Made by a program: the position numbers and the translations under genes. From Daldinia sp. FL1419 (taxonomy: Eukaryota > Ascomycota > Sordariomycetes > Xylariales > Hypoxylaceae): a DNA stretch of 64,000 bases. The notes beneath the pieces are model-generated. The model saw only the letters and a program-made list of their open reading frames with translations. It had not been told where the DNA came from and ran no database searches. Of the stretch, positions 59,780 to 64,000 are shown piece by piece (the stretch's first letter is position 1; each line of letters opens with the position of its first letter). The DNA is taken from NCBI GenBank assembly GCA_025201765.1, contig MU623383.1, forward strand, positions 1-64,000, in the 5' to 3' direction.

Positions 59780-62700
59780 AGACGTTAAACCATCAATACC
59801 TTTCGTGCGATCGAGTCCCATCATGACCGAGGTCCAGGAGCCGACGCCACCCCAGAACGTCCAGCATGAAGACGACCCGCAGCGAGGGCGTCGCCGGAGT
59901 CGCTCTCCTGACAAGGATATCGATGGCAATGATAGTGACCAGGCTGGCGACGGTGACACCAAAAACGGTAATTCGTCAAACTCGGATGGCCCCGTGAGAA
60001 AGCGGAGGCGGAGTCGCAAAGGTCTGGATAAGAAATTCGAATGCCCTACTGAAGGATGTGGTAAGAGTTATTCAAGGGCCGAACATCTGTGAGCTTCCTA
60101 AAATATCTATCCCTACTAGACTTGCTTTACTGACTAATTGGATCTCAAAAAGCTATCGGCATCAATTGAACCATTCGCCTAAGCAAATTTATAAATGCGA
60201 CTTTCAGGATTGTAAACGCCAGTTCGTCCGACTCGACCTGTGCAACCGCCATAAGGATCGCCATACTGCGAAAGGATCTGCGCTGAATCGAAAAGATTCC
60301 TTGATTAGCCAATCTTCTCCCGTCGACAACGTAAGACCTCCGTACCCTACGCCTAGTGCCGTTTCTCCCGATTTCGATAGACTCGGCCCAAGCTATACTC
60401 AAGGACGCGGAGCTCACTATGAATACCAGTCACCAAAAGATACCATCGGTACCCCCTATACTCCGATATCAAATACACCCCCGACGAACTTCTCTCATTC
60501 TGGTCATCCGAACGGAGTCGACGGTTATATGCATCACGAACAAGGTTATCCTACCCACGGTGCGCGACATCCGCATCACTCTCCTTCAGGTCCTCCACGA
60601 CCAACAATTCAAACCAACGTCGGCGCCCCTTACGGAGTCTTGTCGCCGGTTCCTACGCAGCATGGAAACTACCACGGGCACTTGGCCAATACACCCCAAT
60701 CTGCCCCAGCCATGCCGTACGTCACCCAGCAGAATTTGACACCCTTTACCTTACCCCCGTCGGATTTTGCGACAACATCTGCTGGTAACATGCCGAGAGA
60801 ATCTGGACAAGCTTACGCACCTCAAAATTCTAACGAGTATGATCATTCGCATGCCCAATCTAATGGTGAAATGGTACTATTAGATCAAATGGCAACACAA
60901 ACTACCATACCGGTTTTTGGCAGTGATGGCGTCTTAAACAAGTCTCCATACGTTGCGATTCCCGAGGATTTTTTTGCATATCTCTTCAACACCAACGATC
61001 CTAATGGGTCACCACAGGTGGGCCATGTAATGCCACAGAATCAATATGCTAAGTACGTATCTACGGCCGATTTTGAGAGCCGAGGGACTCTTGGAACTAA
61101 TATGGTCGGATCTAGCTATGCGGAACATCAATATGGCATGCCATATTACGAAAGTGCATCATTAGGATATTTTCCGCCGTCTAACCAACCACAACAGGTT
61201 ATGGCTGTCACAAATCTCCTTGATCCGAACCTCCCGGAGTCACTCTTATCTGAAGAAAAGAGTCAAGAGATTTTTGATTTTATCAAAGAAAGATTTCACG
61301 AAAATGATCATGCGCCAGTGGAGCGCCAACGAGATAGTATATTAGAAGGTGATAGGAGTGATGAGAATCACATGTTAAGCCGAACGATGATGCAGCAATA
61401 TATAGGTTCTTATTGGGTCCACTTCAGCGATCAGATTCCCATTCTCCACAAGCCGACGTTCTCGCCAGATAGAACACCAAATTTGTTGTTGATAGCAGTG
61501 ATGGCGATAGGCGCTGCCTGCCTGGATAGGACGCACGGACCAAAGGTCATAAGGGCTGGATCTCAATTATCTAACTTCCTCGCGTGGCACCTAAGGTGGG
61601 AAATATTCATGGATGTGAATTGCCGGCCACCGGCGAAGATCTGGGCCTTCCAGACTCTGTTATTATTGGAACTCTACGAAAAGATGTATTCGACGAGGGA
61701 GCTCCACGAACGGGCGCATATCCACCACGCGACTACTATTACACTTATGCGGAGAGGAAGAGCGCTGATAGGGAAATCTGCTCTCGACTCACCGCCAAAT
61801 CCACGGGACGAGAAATCAGGGGCGAACAGTTCTCGGCATTCTTCTACCTCGGGGCTCGCGCATACGCCGGATGAGTGGTGGAACCACTGGATAACGAACG
61901 AGACTACGAGACGTGCGGCGTTTGCGGCGTTTCTTATAGACTCGATCCATGCTACGATGTTTGGGCATTCGACTGTGATGGTGGCACATGAGATGCGCCT
62001 TCCCCTCCCTTGTGATGACCAGCTGTGGAAGGCTACAAGTGGTGCTGAGGTTGGTAGGATTGAAGCGAACCTTATGTCAAATGGGATTAAGCCTATCTCA
62101 TTCCTCGAAGGACTCAAGCGAACCCTTGCGGGGCATGAAGTACAAACAAACCCTTTCGGCCGACAGATCCTCATGGCCGGCTTGCTAAGCGTGAGCTGGC
62201 ATATGAACCAACGTGACCTGCAAGTTAGCTCGCTCGGTGGTGGCGTACAACAAGCACTGGGCGGTCGTGATAAATGGCGATCTACGCTTACTAAAGCATT
62301 CGATTCATGGAAGACGGACTTTGATAAATCGTTGCAACGCGCTGATACGATGGTCGATCCGTATAGCTACGACAAGCGAAGCGAAGCTAACGTGGTATTC
62401 GAAAGTAGGACAGTACTACATCATCTAGCGCACATGGCAATGCACGTGGATATCGTTGACTGCCAGATATTTGCCCGCGCCAAGCGCTTGCTTGGTAGGG
62501 CGATTGGTACACAAGATTTGAATAGCGCGCAGCGTAGAATGAAGGACCTCTGGGCACCGTCTGCAAAGGCCCGCGACGCCACATTTTACGCTGCCAAATT
62601 CCTATGCTCGGTTTTACTTCCTGAAAATGCGGGATCACCGTCGGATGGTTACAGCCAACAATCAGGTATTTTGATGTACCTAGCTAGAGACGACGTCCTC

Positions 62701-63018
62701 CTTAACCGGCCGTGGGTGCTCTACTTTGCAGCCTTGGTTGTGTGGTGCTACGGTTTCGCGCTGGAGGGCCCTTGTCCTGGAGTTCCCATCCCGAGTACTC
62801 TCCAGGAGAAAATGAGTCATATGCGCGACTACCTCATGAGAGTTGGTTCGGTGGCGTCACCAGAAGACCTCAAAGGTATGAGGGGTATTAACAATAATAG
62901 CACGCTCCTTATAGTTCTTAAGGACTCGTTTGAGTCGACACGATGGGAGCTGTTACACGAAGGAGCGACACTGCTGAGCAACTGCATTCAGCTTAACAGT
63001 GGCGCGACCGTGGTTTAG
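59751..63018 (+). CDS. Transcription factor with two C2H2 fingers and fungal_trans domain
   Basis: Nuclear DNA-binding regulator; targets are not evident. Two exons, 59751-60088 and 60153-63018, flank a 64-bp intron (donor GTGAGC) that falls inside the first finger and restores EHLYRHQLNH. The protein is 1067 aa. Finger 1 is Cys98-x4-Cys103-x12-His116-x3-His120 and finger 2 is Cys128-x4-Cys133-x12-His146-x3-His150. Before them lies a basic stretch (RKRRRSRKG, about 83-91) that may serve as a nuclear signal. Residues 150-470 are rich in Pro, His, Tyr and Asn and probably disordered. From about 530 to 800 the sequence (QQYIGSYWVHFSDQIPILHKP, then LLLIAVMAIGAACLD, WHLRWEIF, AFQTLLLLELYEKM) fits the fungal-specific transcription factor middle domain (PF04082 type). 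An alternative start at 59823 (MTEVQEP, 1043 aa) may be the real one, since a uORF overlaps the first ATG. Confidence 0.92.
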
Positions 63019-64000
63019 CAAAGCTCATTATACATTAAATACGAAAAAAAGAAGGAAAGAAATGTGGAATACACGGAAGTACGATGAACGAGAATCCGAG
63101 GATGGCTAACTGATGTATGAGAAAGAAGGGAATTATGGACAAGCGACATCGAAAACATTTCTTAGCGAGGATTATAGCGTTTACCAGAGTACCTGGACTT
63201 TTGAACTTTTCACTATTGTAACTATGCAAAAACCGCGATTTCGCATCATATACCCAACACGACGTAACGGTATCTCACAACTACACCGTCATCGCATTCG
63301 TGTGATATTTATTTGCTGCTCGACACGTATATACACAATCTACCAAAAATTGGCGAAGCTACAAGAATATTTGTTTCACAGCATGCGGAGGCCTGCACTC
63401 ATCGTTGCCATCGTTTTTTGGATAAGGGGAGTTTTGATGTTGATATTCCGGGGTTTAGGTGCCGACGCGTTCAGTTTAGCAGTTAGTGTGTCGGCTGAGA
63501 TGGAATCCTTCGGGTATTGCACATAGCGTTAACGCCGTCTTGGAAGAAGTGCAAGTGTTGTCGAATTCATAATACTTCTGCCAAAGCCCGGACATGTTAC
63601 TTGCTGCATAGGTATTCGTGAGTTGTCGTTGAGACTTGCCCCTACGCAGCGTTTCTATATGTGTAAGTACCATAACTATACTATTAAACATGTCGCCATG
63701 CGCTTAATGAGAACTACACTAGTTTTCAAGGCTGGGAACGTGGAGCGTGGAGAGAGTTTATTACCCCGTATTATGGTACATTTAGTCCTCCAGTATATAT
63801 CCTTGTTGGCTTGATAGATTTAAAGCTAACCCTCAAGGCGCCGTAACGCTAGTAACGCTAGTAACGCTAAGAAATATCCATTATTTACTTAACTGTCTCT
63901 TATAACAGTGTAGCGTGGCAGCTGAGTAAGAACTTTTAGCAGCTACTGGCTAAAATTGAGTAGATACCTCGGTACATACAATACATAGCGGATTGAAGTT
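63019..64000. other. 3' flank of the transcription-factor gene; no gene seen
   Basis: The open frame at 63113-63526 (plus, 137 codons) has no ATG at its start that gives a protein-like sequence and matches nothing I know. A 9-bp GTAACGCTA tandem (three units) is at 63843-63869. The window ends in intergenic DNA. Confidence 0.5.
63843..63869. repeat. 9-bp tandem repeat (GTAACGCTA)
   Basis: Three exact consecutive copies in intergenic DNA. Confidence 0.85.

Overview
The window is nuclear DNA of a filamentous ascomycete, most likely a Sordariomycete. The coding genes are interrupted by short introns (about 48-111 bp) with GTRNGT-type donors, CTAAC-like branch points and YAG acceptors. Every recognisable protein has a typical filamentous-fungal family architecture. 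The intergenic DNA is long, rich in microsatellites, and full of TAGGTA/TACCTA motifs. I could not fix the genus; the class is inferred from remembered protein similarity, not from a search.

Layout. The left arm (1-16.7 kb) has four minus-strand genes: a BRO1 ESCRT-associated protein (1961-5115), the mitochondrial DnaJ co-chaperone Mdj1 (7742-9469), a Sap30-like subunit of the Sin3 histone deacetylase complex (10812-11427), and an intronless GC-rich alpha/beta hydrolase (15746-16720). After a 4.6 kb gap the polarity flips and six plus-strand genes follow: a 930-aa SH3 protein with a C2H2-like Cys/His region (21360-24431), a 290-aa unknown protein with a CxxC/CxxxC motif (25818-26690), a group III G-protein alpha subunit (33810-35174), glycogen phosphorylase (37974-41019), the Hog1/OS-2 osmostress MAP kinase (46813-48430), and a two-C2H2-finger plus fungal_trans transcription factor (59751-63018). 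All multi-exon models were spliced by hand and keep frame from start to stop.

Function. Gα-III, glycogen phosphorylase and Hog1 lie within 15 kb. In ascomycetes the first acts on cAMP/PKA, the second is a storage-carbohydrate enzyme controlled by PKA and stress, and the third is the stress kinase. The phosphorylase carries an N-terminal RRPS site and CCCCT/AGGGG motifs upstream, so a shared physiological theme is plausible but unproven. The other genes are housekeeping functions with no evident connection.

Mobile DNA. The clearest non-gene feature is a 459-bp MITE with about 41-bp terminal inverted repeats and TA target sites. It is present twice, 22 kb apart, with no difference I could see. 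No transposase, LTR element, tRNA, rRNA or CRISPR array was found. Gene density is low (10 genes in 64 kb). The largest empty stretch is 48.4-59.7 kb. I did not find a convincing novel multi-gene system; the items most worth checking are the MITE pair, the upstream ORFs at the transcription factor and Gα genes, the compositional outlier hydrolase, and the uncharacterised SH3 and CxxC proteins.
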